NCBI RefSeq assembly: GCF_024198215.1
Contig: NZ_JAKCFA010000013.1
Span: 1-64,000 of the forward strand
Source: Myxococcus qinghaiensis
GTDB lineage: Bacteria > Myxococcota > Myxococcia > Myxococcales > Myxococcaceae
Direction: 5' to 3'
DNA length: 64,000 nt
A model generated the notes under the pieces. It had not been told where the DNA came from. It worked only from the letters and a program-made list of their open reading frames with translations, and ran no database searches. Made by a program: the position numbers and the translations under genes. This document shows positions 7,899-16,223 of this stretch, one piece after another (the stretch's first letter is position 1; every line of letters begins with the position of its first letter).

Positions 7899-9194
7899 TC
7901 ACAGCCGCTCGAGCAGTTCGCGGAGGATGGAGAAGCCCTGGCGGAAGTCCTGGAGGTGCGCCTGCTCGTTGGGCGCGTGGTAGTACTTCATCTCTCCGAA
8001 ACCCGTGATTTGCACGTCGCAGCCCTGACGCTGCAGGTCCCTCACCAGCGGCAGCGAGCCGGTGAGCGAGAAGGGCTGCGCGTCCACGCCCCGCACCTGC
8101 TTCATCGCGTCCTTCAGCGCCTGGAGGCCCGGCGAGTCCAGCTTGCAGGCGATGCCCTCGGTGCCTCCTCCCTCGAAGCGCAGCGACAGCGTGCCGCGCC
8201 GGCCGTCCGCGGTGCGCGTGCGCGGGAAGCCCGGCGGCACGTCGTCGCGCTCCAGCCGCGCGTCCAGCGCCTTCATGAAGTCCTCGGTGGCCCGCCGCAC
8301 CTCGGCCAAATCGTGGAACGGCGTGAGGCGGATGTCGCCGCGCACGGTGACGTCCGAGGGAATCTTCGTCTCCTTGGCGTTGGCGGCCTCCACCACCGTG
8401 GACTTGAGGCTGGAGGTGGCCAGGAAGCCCCAGCGCTTCTCGTCGTCGGAGGGCGGGTAGCGCGCATGGAACCAGCGCGACAGCTCCAGCGACGCGGCCA
8501 TGGCCAGCTCCAGCGCGTTGACGCAGTTCTGCGGCATGCCCGAGTGGCCGCCCACGCCCGTGACTTTCAGCGACCACAGGCTGATGCCCGCGGTGCCCAG
8601 CGTGGGGCCGAAGTTCGCGCTGTCCAGCCAGTACACCGGCTGCCCGGCCAGGTCCTTGAGCCGCCCCTGCTCCGCGACGTAGCCCAGGCCCAGGCCCGGC
8701 AAATCGGACGACTCCTCGTTGGCGATGAGCACCACCTTCAGCGTGCGGCGCGGACGCACGCCCGACTCCGCGAGCTGCGCGAGCAGGTCCGTCGCCACCG
8801 CGACATGGCCCAGGCAGTCCGTGACGCCGCGTCCGTAGAGCAGCCCGTCCGGGCCCTCGTGCAGTTGGAAGGGGCTGTGCTCCCAGCCCTCGGCCTGCTG
8901 GTCCGCGGGGACGACGTCGAAGTGCGCGCCGACGAAGCCCACCGCGCCTTCGCCCGTGCCCTTCACGGTGAGCACCAGGCTGGGGCGGGACTCGTTGCCG
9001 GCGGAGGCCAGGGACTCGGCCTGGATGAAGCCGCTGGCGATGTGCGGCCCCAGCGTGTCCAGCACCACCTGCGCGGCGAGCCGCTCTTCTGGCACCAGCC
9101 CCGCGCCCGGGTTGTTCTGCAGCTTGGGCGTCAGGGCGATGAGTCGCCGGAGCACATCCAGGAAACGGGCCTCACGGAGGGCGAGCGCTTGCAT
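7899..9194 (-). CDS. M20-family zinc peptidase/deacylase
   Basis: This 431-residue protein matches the M20 family (ArgE/DapE/CPG2 group). The first metal histidine is in VGAHFDVVPAD, the bridging aspartate region is LYGRGVTDCLGH, the catalytic and metal glutamates are in IANEESSD, and the dimerisation/lid domain carries VTGVGGHSGMPQN. A late histidine in MKYYHAPNEQ completes the metal site. No signal peptide is seen, so it should hydrolyse cytoplasmic N-acyl amino acids or small peptides. ATG at 9194. Length and domain order are normal for the family; the exact substrate cannot be read from sequence. Confidence 0.9.
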   Translation of the reverse strand: MQALALREARFLDVLRRLIALTPKLQNNPGAGLVPEERLAAQVVLDTLGPHIASGFIQAESLASAGNESRPSLVLTVKGTGEGAVGFVGAHFDVVPADQQAEGWEHSPFQLHEGPDGLLYGRGVTDCLGHVAVATDLLAQLAESGVRPRRTLKVVLIANEESSDLPGLGLGYVAEQGRLKDLAGQPVYWLDSANFGPTLGTAGISLWSLKVTGVGGHSGMPQNCVNALELAMAASLELSRWFHARYPPSDDEKRWGFLATSSLKSTVVEAANAKETKIPSDVTVRGDIRLTPFHDLAEVRRATEDFMKALDARLERDDVPPGFPRTRTADGRRGTLSLRFEGGGTEGIACKLDSPGLQALKDAMKQVRGVDAQPFSLTGSLPLVRDLQRQGCDVQITGFGEMKYYHAPNEQAHLQDFRQGFSILRELLERL

Positions 9195-9234
9195 GGGCGC
9201 GGATTGGAGCCCAGGTCTCCGGAGGAAGTCACTG

Positions 9235-9274
9235 AAAACGACGACGCCGGAGCGTGATGAGCGCCCCGGCGTCG
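9235..9274 (-). terminator. Rho-independent terminator of the zinc protease gene
   Basis: Bases 9242-9250 (cgacgccgg) pair perfectly with 9266-9274, a 9-bp stem with a 15-base loop. Read on the minus strand the stem is followed by a short T-run (gaaaa on the plus strand). It lies 33 bases past the protease stop at 9307. Confidence 0.62.
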
Positions 9275-9306
9275 CGACTTCGTCAACGGCTGTCCAACAC
9301 CCCGCT

Positions 9307-10218
9307 TCAGCGGTAGGTGAGGGCCTGCGAGTCCATGCGGGCCGACTGGCCGGCGGTGAACGTGTTCATGCAGGAGTCGTCGGTGTAGTCCATGAAGTTG
9401 GTGATGGGGTCGTTGCCCGTGGAGGAGCAGGTGTTGCGGCCCGTGGGGCAGCCGTACGCGGGAGAGGCCTCCGCCGGCGTGTCGCTGACCGAGTCACCCG
9501 AGCCGGAGCAGCCGCCCTGGAACGTGTGGTACAGGCCCAGCCAGTGGCCGACCTCGTGCGTGCCCGTGTCGCCCAGGTTGTACGGCGACGCGCTGCCGCC
9601 GGGGACGCTGGAGTACAGAATCACCACGCCGTCCATCGTCGGGTTGCTGGCGTAGCTGGAGGGGAACGTCGCCCAGCCCAGCAGGCCGCCGCTCAGGTTC
9701 GCGCTGTAGATGTTGAGCGCGTTCTTGCCGCCCTTGCGCAGCGCCGTCTTCATGGCGCGCTCGGCCGACGAGCCGGAGGCCAGATTGTACCAGGTGGTGT
9801 TGGTGGTGCGGTCCGTCGCCGTCAGCGTGAACTTGAACGGCGTGTTCGCGTACGCGGCGTTCAGCACGTTCATCTGGTTGGTAATCATGGCGGCGGTGAT
9901 GTCGCCGTTCGCCACGCCCGTGCCCTTGTTGATGACATGGAAGTAGGTGGGGATGGTCACCGAGCCATTCGCGCGCGCGAAGTCAGACACCGCGCGCTCC
10001 ATGGCGAAGCGGCCTTCCATCTCCGCCATCTCCTCGGCGGACGGATTCACGCCACAGCCACGGGCGTTGAGCACCTGCTGCGTGGGCTGCTCCTCCGTCG
10101 CGGGAGGCGTGGGCTCGCCCTGCGCCTCCGGAGGAGCGTTGGAACAGCCGGACAGCGCGGCGATGGTGCCGACGAGAACCGCGAAACGGCCGCCACGACG
10201 AGCAACGATACGAGACAT
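9307..10218 (-). CDS. Secreted zinc metalloprotease lipoprotein, M43 (pappalysin-like) type
   Basis: This 303-residue protein has a lipoprotein signal with the lipobox LSGC (C25). The extended metzincin motif HExxHxxGxxH is at residues 221-231 ([11 protein letters not shown]), and a Met-turn-like [10 protein letters not shown] lies near the C-terminus with conserved cysteine pairs, matching the M43 cytophagalysin/pappalysin family. It would be an outer-membrane or secreted protease, fitting a predatory lifestyle. The ATG at 10218 precedes the signal directly, with GAGGAGTCGGG upstream; the longer frame is not needed. It is divergent from the RiPP precursor gene. Confidence 0.9.
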   Translation of the reverse strand: MSRIVARRGGRFAVLVGTIAALSGCSNAPPEAQGEPTPPATEEQPTQQVLNARGCGVNPSAEEMAEMEGRFAMERAVSDFARANGSVTIPTYFHVINKGTGVANGDITAAMITNQMNVLNAAYANTPFKFTLTATDRTTNTTWYNLASGSSAERAMKTALRKGGKNALNIYSANLSGGLLGWATFPSSYASNPTMDGVVILYSSVPGGSASPYNLGDTGTHEVGHWLGLYHTFQGGCSGSGDSVSDTPAEASPAYGCPTGRNTCSSTGNDPITNFMDYTDDSCMNTFTAGQSARMDSQALTYR

Positions 10219-10252
10219 TCCCGACTCCTCGGAAAATGCGGGGGAACCGGGA

Positions 10253-10280
10253 TATTTATGAATGATTCCCCTTACGTCAA
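10253..10280 (-). promoter_or_regulatory. Candidate sigma-70 promoter for the metalloprotease
   Basis: On the minus strand TTGACG (10280-10275) is followed after 16 bases by TAAATA (10258-10253), in an AT-rich island of an otherwise GC-rich gap, 35 bases before the ATG at 10218. The -35 is near-consensus; the -10 is weak. Confidence 0.45.
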
Positions 10281-10377
10281 ACGGGTCAGGAGAGCCCCTC
10301 CCTGTCGGACAAGCCATGTCTGGGTTGAAGTGGCGTCTTGCCGCGCGGCGACACACTCTTCGACGCAGGAGGCCGAC

Positions 10378-10557
10378 ATGAAACAACGTGAAACACTGGG
10401 GCGCAGGGCGAAAGCTTCACGCGGGCTGTTCGTGAAGGACCTGGTGCCCACACGGGAGCAGGCCAAGCCGGGTCCGAAGAAGCCCAAGCCCGGACAGATA
10501 ACGACGATGGCGGTGGGCGAGGAGACGAAGGACGGAGACCCGGGCACGCGCGATTGA
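10378..10557 (+). CDS. Putative graspetide (ATP-grasp RiPP) precursor peptide
   Basis: This 59-residue peptide starts at an ATG preceded by a strong AGGAGG site. The N-terminal part (1-29) holds an amphipathic segment [10 protein letters not shown], comparable in place to the microviridin leader helix; a Lys/Pro/Gly linker follows (residues 30-40); the tail from I41 is [13 protein letters not shown] and ends in PGTRD. Two adjacent threonines (T42, T43), two glutamates (E48, E49) and D52/D54 are the residue types that graspetide ligases join by ester or amide bonds. An ATP-grasp gene starts 52 bases downstream. The precursor role is inferred from size, composition and neighbour; no double-glycine cleavage site is present. 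Confidence 0.72.
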   Translation: MKQRETLGRRAKASRGLFVKDLVPTREQAKPGPKKPKPGQITTMAVGEETKDGDPGTRD

Positions 10558-10609
10558 CGCGGTGCATGGTGCTGGCGGCCCTGCGGGGCATCTGGTTCGC
10601 TCTCAAACC

Positions 10610-11572
10610 ATGATGCCAGCGGCGGGGACAGGCGGGGTGGTGTTGGTGGGCTCGCGCGAGGACGCGCACGTCCAGGAGATGGCGCGGCGCCTGGGCGCGG
10701 AGGGCGTGGACAGCGCCATCGTCGACACGCTGGCCTTCCCCGACGAGACGCGGATATCGCTCACGGAGGCGTTGGACGGAATCCTCGTGGACGGGCGCGC
10801 CGTGGGGCGTCCCGCCGCCGTGTATCTGCGCGGCCTGCACGCGCACCCGCTGGCCTTCATGGTGGATGCCGAGGAGGCCATGACGGAGGACTGGCGCACC
10901 ACGCTCACCGCGTTCCGTGAGAAGGCCGCGCTGCTGCTGGGGCTCATCGGGCGGTGGGAGCGGCTGGGCGTGCCGCTGTACAACCCGCCCTCCGCGGACT
11001 GGGTGCTGCACAAGCCGGCGCAGCTCGCGGCGCTCAAGGGCGCGGGGCTGCCGGTGCCTCGGACGCTGTGGACGAATGACGCGGAGGCGGTGCGCCGCTT
11101 CGCCGCGAACGGGCGCGTGGCCTACAAGCCCATCCTGGGGGGCGCCGCCACTCGGGAGCTGCTGCCGGAGGACCTCACGGAGGAGAGGCTCGCCGCGCTG
11201 GCCGCCGCGCCGGTGACGTTCCAGGAGCTGCTGCCCGGCGAGGACCTGCGTGTGTACGTGCTGGATGGCGAGGTCATCGCCTCCCTGCGCATCGTCACGT
11301 CCGCGCTCGACTTCCGGCAGAACGAGGAGCGGATGGAGCAGGTGGTGCTGCCGGCGGAGGTGGCTCGACAGTGCGTGAGGGCGTGCGAGGTGTTGGGCCT
11401 GAGGTGGACGGGGTTGGACTTGAAGCGCGGCCTGGATGGGGAGCTCAAGTTCCTGGAGCTGAACGGCTCGCCCATGTTCCTGGGGTTCGACGCGGGCGCG
11501 GGGACGGACGTGGCGGGACACCTCACGCGGACGCTGGTCCGGCATGCGCGGCGCGCTTCATCGCCACAGTGA
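10610..11572 (+). CDS. ATP-grasp ligase, MvdD/graspetide-maturase-like
   Basis: This 320-residue protein has an N-terminal pre-ATP-grasp fold (VVLVGSREDAHVQEMARRLG) and an ATP-grasp domain. It has a substrate-strand lysine in HKPAQLAALKGAGLPVP, a nucleotide-binding lysine in VAYKPILGGAAT, FQELLPGEDLRVYVL, and the metal-binding ending LKFLELNGSPMF. This layout matches the MvdC/MvdD-type ligases that make omega-ester or omega-amide links in graspetides, and also RimK-like ligases. A GTG at 10562 in the same frame is an alternative start. It forms a two-gene operon with the small precursor. Only one ligase is present, so all rings would have to be made by this enzyme. Confidence 0.8.
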   Translation: MMPAAGTGGVVLVGSREDAHVQEMARRLGAEGVDSAIVDTLAFPDETRISLTEALDGILVDGRAVGRPAAVYLRGLHAHPLAFMVDAEEAMTEDWRTTLTAFREKAALLLGLIGRWERLGVPLYNPPSADWVLHKPAQLAALKGAGLPVPRTLWTNDAEAVRRFAANGRVAYKPILGGAATRELLPEDLTEERLAALAAAPVTFQELLPGEDLRVYVLDGEVIASLRIVTSALDFRQNEERMEQVVLPAEVARQCVRACEVLGLRWTGLDLKRGLDGELKFLELNGSPMFLGFDAGAGTDVAGHLTRTLVRHARRASSPQ

Positions 11573-11743
11573 CGCGAGCACCGTGCGGGTTGCGAGCCAC
11601 GCCAGTGCGCCAAGCACCACGACGAGCACGGCGGTGAACAGCAGCACCCGGTGCGGACGCGGGTGCATCACCGCGCGCAGCTCGTCCGTCATCACGGGTT
11701 CCTCGTCGACGTCGTCCACGTCATGGCCGGGCTCGGGCTTCAT
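11558..11743 (-). CDS. 61-residue single-span membrane protein coupled to the exporter
   Basis: This short protein has an acidic N-terminus (GHDVDDVDEEP) and one hydrophobic segment at residues about 33-51 (VLLFTAVLVVVLGALAWLA). Its ATG overlaps the stop of the C39 exporter gene (ATGA), so the two are translationally coupled. Its own end overlaps the convergent ATP-grasp gene by 15 bases. It could be an accessory subunit of the exporter or an immunity protein. No family is recognised. Confidence 0.65.
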   Translation of the reverse strand: MKPEPGHDVDDVDEEPVMTDELRAVMHPRPHRVLLFTAVLVVVLGALAWLATRTVLASLWR

Positions 11744-14064
11744 CGCTGCTCCATCTGGTTCTCGACGAGCGCGCGGTAGCGGCCGTTCGGCAGGACCACC
11801 AGCTCGTCGTGGGTGCCCTCCTCGACGACGCGGCCCTTGTCGAGCACGACAATCTTGTCCGCGCGGCGCACGGTGGACAGCCGGTGGGCCACGACGACGA
11901 GCGTGCGCCCCGCCGCCTCGCGCTGGAGGGCCTCGGTAATCGCGCGCTCCAGCGCCGCGTCCAGGTGGCTGGTGGCCTCGTCGAGGAACATCACGCGCGG
12001 CTGCCGGTAGATGGCGCGCGCGAGCTGGAGCCGCTGCTCCTCGCCTCCGGACAGCCGCACGCCCGCCTCGCCAATCCGCGTCTTCAGGCCGTTGGGCAGC
12101 GCGAGCAATTCGTCCAGGCACGCGGTGCGCGCGGCGTGCAGCAGGCGCTCCGGGTCCGGGGCCTCGTCCCCCAGCGCGATGTTCTCCGCCAACGTGCCGT
12201 CAAAGATGTCCGTCTTTTGGAAGACGAAGGCCACCGAGCGGCGCAGCGCCGTCGGCTCGAACGTCTCCAGGGGCTGGCCGTCGTAGAGGACGCGGCCCTG
12301 CTCGGGGCGATAGAGGCCGTAGAGCACCTGGGTGAGCGTCGTCTTGCCCGCGCCCGAGCGGCCGACAATCGCCGTCATCTTCCCCGCCGGCAGGGTGAAG
12401 CTCACGTTGTCCAGCACGGGCCGCTCGTTGGGCGAGCCATAGCGGAAGGTGACGCCCTCCAGTCGGAGCTCGGGGGCCTGGGTGAGCGCGCCGGTGACGG
12501 GGGCGGTGTCGTCGCGCAGCTCGGGCTGGGACTCGTAGACGATGTCCACGCGGCGCAGGGAGATGACGACGTCCTGGAGCTGGTGGATGAACATCACCAG
12601 GTTCTGCATCGGCGCAAGCGCGAGGCCGAGGATGGCGAGCGTGGCGACCATCTGCCCCAGCGTGAGCTGGCCCTGGAGCACGAGGTGGGCCTCGTAGACG
12701 AGGATGCCCACGTACATGGACTGGTTGACGAGCTGCGCGCCGGAGGTGTGGACGGTGTCATGCAGCCAGATGCGGCGCGCGGCCTCGGCCTCGCGGGCCT
12801 GGAGCTTCTCCCAGCGGGTGCGCACCTGGCGCTCGGCGCCGCAGGCCTTGAGCGTCTGGATGCCGCCGAGCATCTGCAATTCCAGCCGGCTCGCCTCGGC
12901 TGCCACCCGGAAGCGCTGGTGGTCCAGCACGGTGCGCCGGGGCATGAGCACCAGCGTCCACAGCGAGTACAGCGTCGCGCAGGCGGCGAAGATGCCGAAC
13001 ACGGTGGCGTCGTAGAGGAAGAGCACGACGCCGTAGCCCACGAGCATCACCAGGTCGAGCAACACGGACACCGAAGCGCCCTGGAGGACGCGGCGGATGC
13101 GCTGGTGGTCCTCGATGCGCTTGAGCAAATCACCGCGGTGGCGCCGGGCGAAGAACGTCACGGGCAGGGACAGCAGACGCTTCCAGAACCGCGCGAGCAG
13201 GAGGGCGGAGAAGCCTCGGGACAACAGGAAGAGCCCCGCGCCGCGAGCAATCGCGACGGCGATTTGAGCAACGAGCAGCACACCGAGGCCCACGCCAATG
13301 GCCGTGAGCAGGGACACGTTCCGGCCGCCCACCGCCTTGTCGACGAGCCCCTGGATGAGCAGGGGCTGCGCGAGCGCCAGTGCCTGGAGGAGCACGGTGG
13401 TGACGAACACCTGGAACAACAGCAGGCGGTAGCGCAGCAGCCCCCGGCCGAAGCGGCTCAGCGCACCGAGACGACGTGAAGGGACGGTGGCGACAGGAAG
13501 CGGCGCGGGACGAAAGAGCGCGTCGGTGGGCTCCAGCGAGAGGAGGATGCCGTCCCAGTACTCACCGAGCTTCGCGCGAGGGATGCGTCGGAGTCCCTGG
13601 GCGGGGTCTCCGATGACGGCCTCCTTGGGAGTGACGGAGTAGAGGACGACGAAGTGGTTGTCCTCCCAGTGGGCGATGCCGGGGAGGAGCGCCTGGCCTT
13701 CTTCGTCCTCCAACTCGGAGGGGTCCTCGACATGGAAGGCGCGGACCTTGAAGCCCACCTGCTCGGCGGCGCTGGCGAGGTCCGGCAGCGACGTGCCCAC
13801 CACCTGCACGTGCGCGAGTTCCTTGAGCGCGGCGAGCGAGTGCGTGGCGCCGTGGTACGCGGAGACCATCTCCAGACACGCGGGGCCACAGTCAGCCTCC
13901 TCAAGCTGGTGGCGCAGGGGATACCGTTCCAGGGCGACGGCGAGCCGGGAGCGAGGCACACCGGAATCGCTATCACGGAGCGCGGTGTGCAACCAGCCAC
14001 CGTCCGGAACGACGCAGGAAGACCTGCCCTCATCAGACCCGCATGCCACGCCGAAGGCGCGCAA
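11740..14064 (-). CDS. C39-peptidase-containing ABC exporter
   Basis: This protein has up to 774 residues. It has an N-terminal C39 bacteriocin-processing peptidase with catalytic C59 (EEADCGPACLEM), H137 (WEDNHFVVL) and D153 (IGDPAQG), all intact. A six-helix ABC transmembrane domain follows, then an ABC ATPase with Walker A VGRSGAGKTT, signature RLSGGEEQRLQLARA and Walker B VMFLDEATS. Such proteins cut a leader peptide and export the product. The start is uncertain: the track start is TTG at 14064, and an in-frame GTG at 13959 lies closer to the peptidase. It faces the graspetide-like pair convergently, which suggests but does not prove that it exports that product. Confidence 0.9.
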   Translation of the reverse strand: MRAFGVACGSDEGRSSCVVPDGGWLHTALRDSDSGVPRSRLAVALERYPLRHQLEEADCGPACLEMVSAYHGATHSLAALKELAHVQVVGTSLPDLASAAEQVGFKVRAFHVEDPSELEDEEGQALLPGIAHWEDNHFVVLYSVTPKEAVIGDPAQGLRRIPRAKLGEYWDGILLSLEPTDALFRPAPLPVATVPSRRLGALSRFGRGLLRYRLLLFQVFVTTVLLQALALAQPLLIQGLVDKAVGGRNVSLLTAIGVGLGVLLVAQIAVAIARGAGLFLLSRGFSALLLARFWKRLLSLPVTFFARRHRGDLLKRIEDHQRIRRVLQGASVSVLLDLVMLVGYGVVLFLYDATVFGIFAACATLYSLWTLVLMPRRTVLDHQRFRVAAEASRLELQMLGGIQTLKACGAERQVRTRWEKLQAREAEAARRIWLHDTVHTSGAQLVNQSMYVGILVYEAHLVLQGQLTLGQMVATLAILGLALAPMQNLVMFIHQLQDVVISLRRVDIVYESQPELRDDTAPVTGALTQAPELRLEGVTFRYGSPNERPVLDNVSFTLPAGKMTAIVGRSGAGKTTLTQVLYGLYRPEQGRVLYDGQPLETFEPTALRRSVAFVFQKTDIFDGTLAENIALGDEAPDPERLLHAARTACLDELLALPNGLKTRIGEAGVRLSGGEEQRLQLARAIYRQPRVMFLDEATSHLDAALERAITEALQREAAGRTLVVVAHRLSTVRRADKIVVLDKGRVVEEGTHDELVVLPNGRYRALVENQMEQR

Positions 14065-14175
14065 GTGTGCATTCAGGTTTGGTTCGCGGTGCGCCCAGAC
14101 TCATGACCCTGCTGGCATTACGGGCGCACCAGGCCTCGTCGGGCCCTCCGCGAGCTGCCCACCCGCTGACCCGAG

Positions 14176-15396
14176 CTACTCCGCCGCGGGCACCGGGGCG
14201 GGCGCCGCATCCACGGGCACAGGCGCGACCACGGGCTCCGCCGGCTTCGGTGCCTCGGCCTTGGGCTCCACGCGCTGCACCTTGCCCATCTGGTCCAGGT
14301 CCTTCCTGTTGTCCAACGAGAAGCGCACCAGCGCCCGGAGGATGCGGTTGCGCTTCACGTTGCCCAGCACCTCGCGCAGGTCCTCGTAGACAGTCGGGTC
14401 GCTGATGAGCCCGCCCAGCGTGCCCTCGCCCTTGGCCACCGTCGCCGTGATTTTCTTCAGGTCCTCCGCCGCGCTGCCCAGGTCCGCGAACATCCCGCTC
14501 GCATCGCCGTACACCAGCTGGTGCACCGCCCCGTTCGGGCTCTTCTTCGCGTCCTCAATCAGCCCCGCCAGCTGCCCCGCCGCCGAGCCCAGCTCCCGCA
14601 GCGCAATCGCGCCCTCGTCTCCGTAGATGAGCGCGTGCGCCGTGCCGTCACCCGTGCGCACCTCGCGCAGCAGCGCCTCCAAATGTCCCACCGCGCCGTC
14701 CACCCGCTGCGCCGCGCTCGACGCGTTCGCCATCAGCGTGCGCACCTCGCGCCCCGCCTCCTTGTCGTAGATGAGCGCATGCAGCACCCCGTCCCCCTTC
14801 TCCACCTGCTCCAACAACCCCCGCAGCGACGCCATGCTCCGCTGCACGTCCTTGGCGAGCTGGGGGTCCCCGTACGCGTCCACCGTCTTGAGCAACGACT
14901 TGCTGATGGCCACCGAGTTGTCCATCACCTCGCTGGCGCTCTTGAGCAGGTTGGACAGGTCTCCACTCGTGGAGGACGACAACACCCCGCCCGGCTCCAC
15001 CGGCGGCGACGTGGGGCTGCCCAGCGAGATGTCCACCGCCTTGTCCCCCAGCACGCCCATGCTCGTGAGCTGCGCCAGCGAGTCCTCCTTCACGCGGTCC
15101 GCGTACCTCGACGCCACCTGAAGCCGCACCTCCAGCTTCGGGTCCTTCGGGTCCTCGGAGAAGTAGATGCCCGTCACCTTCCCCACCTCCAGCCCCCCCA
15201 GCCACACCGGGGACTGGTCACTCAAGCCCTGCACGTTGGTGAAGTACGCCCGGTAGGTCATCTGCCGCTGGAACAGCCGCGACTCCTGGCCGATGAAGAA
15301 CACCACCACGCCCGCCACCGCCAGGCCGATGGCCACGAACAGCCCCGCGCGCAACGCCAGCCGCTTCTCGCCCGACGAGGACGTGAACAGGCTCAT
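14176..15396 (-). CDS. MlaD/MCE-family lipid-transport protein with a repeated tail
   Basis: This 406-residue protein has one N-terminal membrane anchor (residues about 14-36) and an MCE domain at about 45-125 (YRAYFTNVQGLSDQSPVWLGG). A long helical periplasmic region carries four copies of a short motif: GDGVLHALIYD at 201, GDGTAHALIYG at 249, PNGAVHQLVYG at 287 and GEGTLGGLISD at 323. The tail is rich in Pro/Ala. It is the substrate-binding part of an Mla-type ABC system that moves phospholipid between the inner and outer membranes. Its ATG overlaps the stop of the ATPase gene (ATGA). Confidence 0.9.
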   Translation of the reverse strand: MSLFTSSSGEKRLALRAGLFVAIGLAVAGVVVFFIGQESRLFQRQMTYRAYFTNVQGLSDQSPVWLGGLEVGKVTGIYFSEDPKDPKLEVRLQVASRYADRVKEDSLAQLTSMGVLGDKAVDISLGSPTSPPVEPGGVLSSSTSGDLSNLLKSASEVMDNSVAISKSLLKTVDAYGDPQLAKDVQRSMASLRGLLEQVEKGDGVLHALIYDKEAGREVRTLMANASSAAQRVDGAVGHLEALLREVRTGDGTAHALIYGDEGAIALRELGSAAGQLAGLIEDAKKSPNGAVHQLVYGDASGMFADLGSAAEDLKKITATVAKGEGTLGGLISDPTVYEDLREVLGNVKRNRILRALVRFSLDNRKDLDQMGKVQRVEPKAEAPKPAEPVVAPVPVDAAPAPVPAAE

Positions 15397-16217
15397 GACA
15401 TGCCTCCGGGCTCCAGCTCGACCCGGCGCGCATCCAGGAACGCCCGCACCTCCGGCACCTTGGAGCGCCGGAACTCGTCCCGCGTCCCCACCTGGACGAT
15501 GCGCCGGTTGGCCAGCATCGCCATCCGGTCCCCCACCGCGAACGCACTCACCAGGTCATGCGTCACGACGATGGAGGTGCAGCCGAGCTTCTTCTTCATC
15601 GAGTTGATCATCGAGTTGATGGACTGCGTCGTCACCGGGTCCAACCCCGTCGTGGGCTCGTCCCAGAGGATGACCTCCGGGTTGGTGGCGATGGCCCTGG
15701 CCAACCCCACGCGCTTCTTCATGCCGCCCGACAGGTCCGACGGCATCAGCCGCTCCGTCCCCGGCAGGTTCACCAACGCCAGCTTCTCCGCCACCCGCTG
15801 CCGCACCTCGTCCAGCGGCATGTCCGGGAAGTGCTCCCGCAGCGGATACGCCACGTTCTCCCCCACGCTCAACGAGTCGAACAGCGCCGCGCCCTGGAAC
15901 ACCATCGCCACGTTCCGTCGCACCGGGATGAACTGCTCCTCCGAGAAGCCCGTCACGTCGTGGCCCTGGAAGAGGATGCGTCCCGCGTCCGGCCGCTGCA
16001 ACCCGATGAGGCACTTGAGCAACACGCTCTTGCCCGTGCCCGAGCCCCCCAGCACCACCAGCGTCTCCCCCGCACGCACGTCCAGCTCCAGGTCGTCATA
16101 GACGCGCTTGGCGCCGAACGCCTTCTGGAGGTGCTCGAAGTGGATGAGCTGCTCGCCCGGCGTGGGCCGGTGGAACTCGAACGTGGGTGCTTCCTTCTTG
16201 CGGTGGGAGAAGGCCAT
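15393..16217 (-). CDS. MlaF-like ABC transporter ATP-binding protein
   Basis: This 274-residue ATPase carries Walker A (VLGGSGTGKSVLLK), the Q-loop region, the signature LSGGMKKRVGLARA, Walker B (VILWDEPTTGLDP) and the switch histidine (VVTHDL). The GGMKKR signature is characteristic of the MlaF/Ttg2A family that powers lipid transport. It lies between the permease gene (6-base gap) and the MCE gene (4-base overlap), so it clearly belongs to this complex. Length is normal; a short N-terminal extension precedes the ATPase core. Confidence 0.93.
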   Translation of the reverse strand: MAFSHRKKEAPTFEFHRPTPGEQLIHFEHLQKAFGAKRVYDDLELDVRAGETLVVLGGSGTGKSVLLKCLIGLQRPDAGRILFQGHDVTGFSEEQFIPVRRNVAMVFQGAALFDSLSVGENVAYPLREHFPDMPLDEVRQRVAEKLALVNLPGTERLMPSDLSGGMKKRVGLARAIATNPEVILWDEPTTGLDPVTTQSINSMINSMKKKLGCTSIVVTHDLVSAFAVGDRMAMLANRRIVQVGTRDEFRRSKVPEVRAFLDARRVELEPGGMS

Positions 16218-16223
16218 GTCGCG

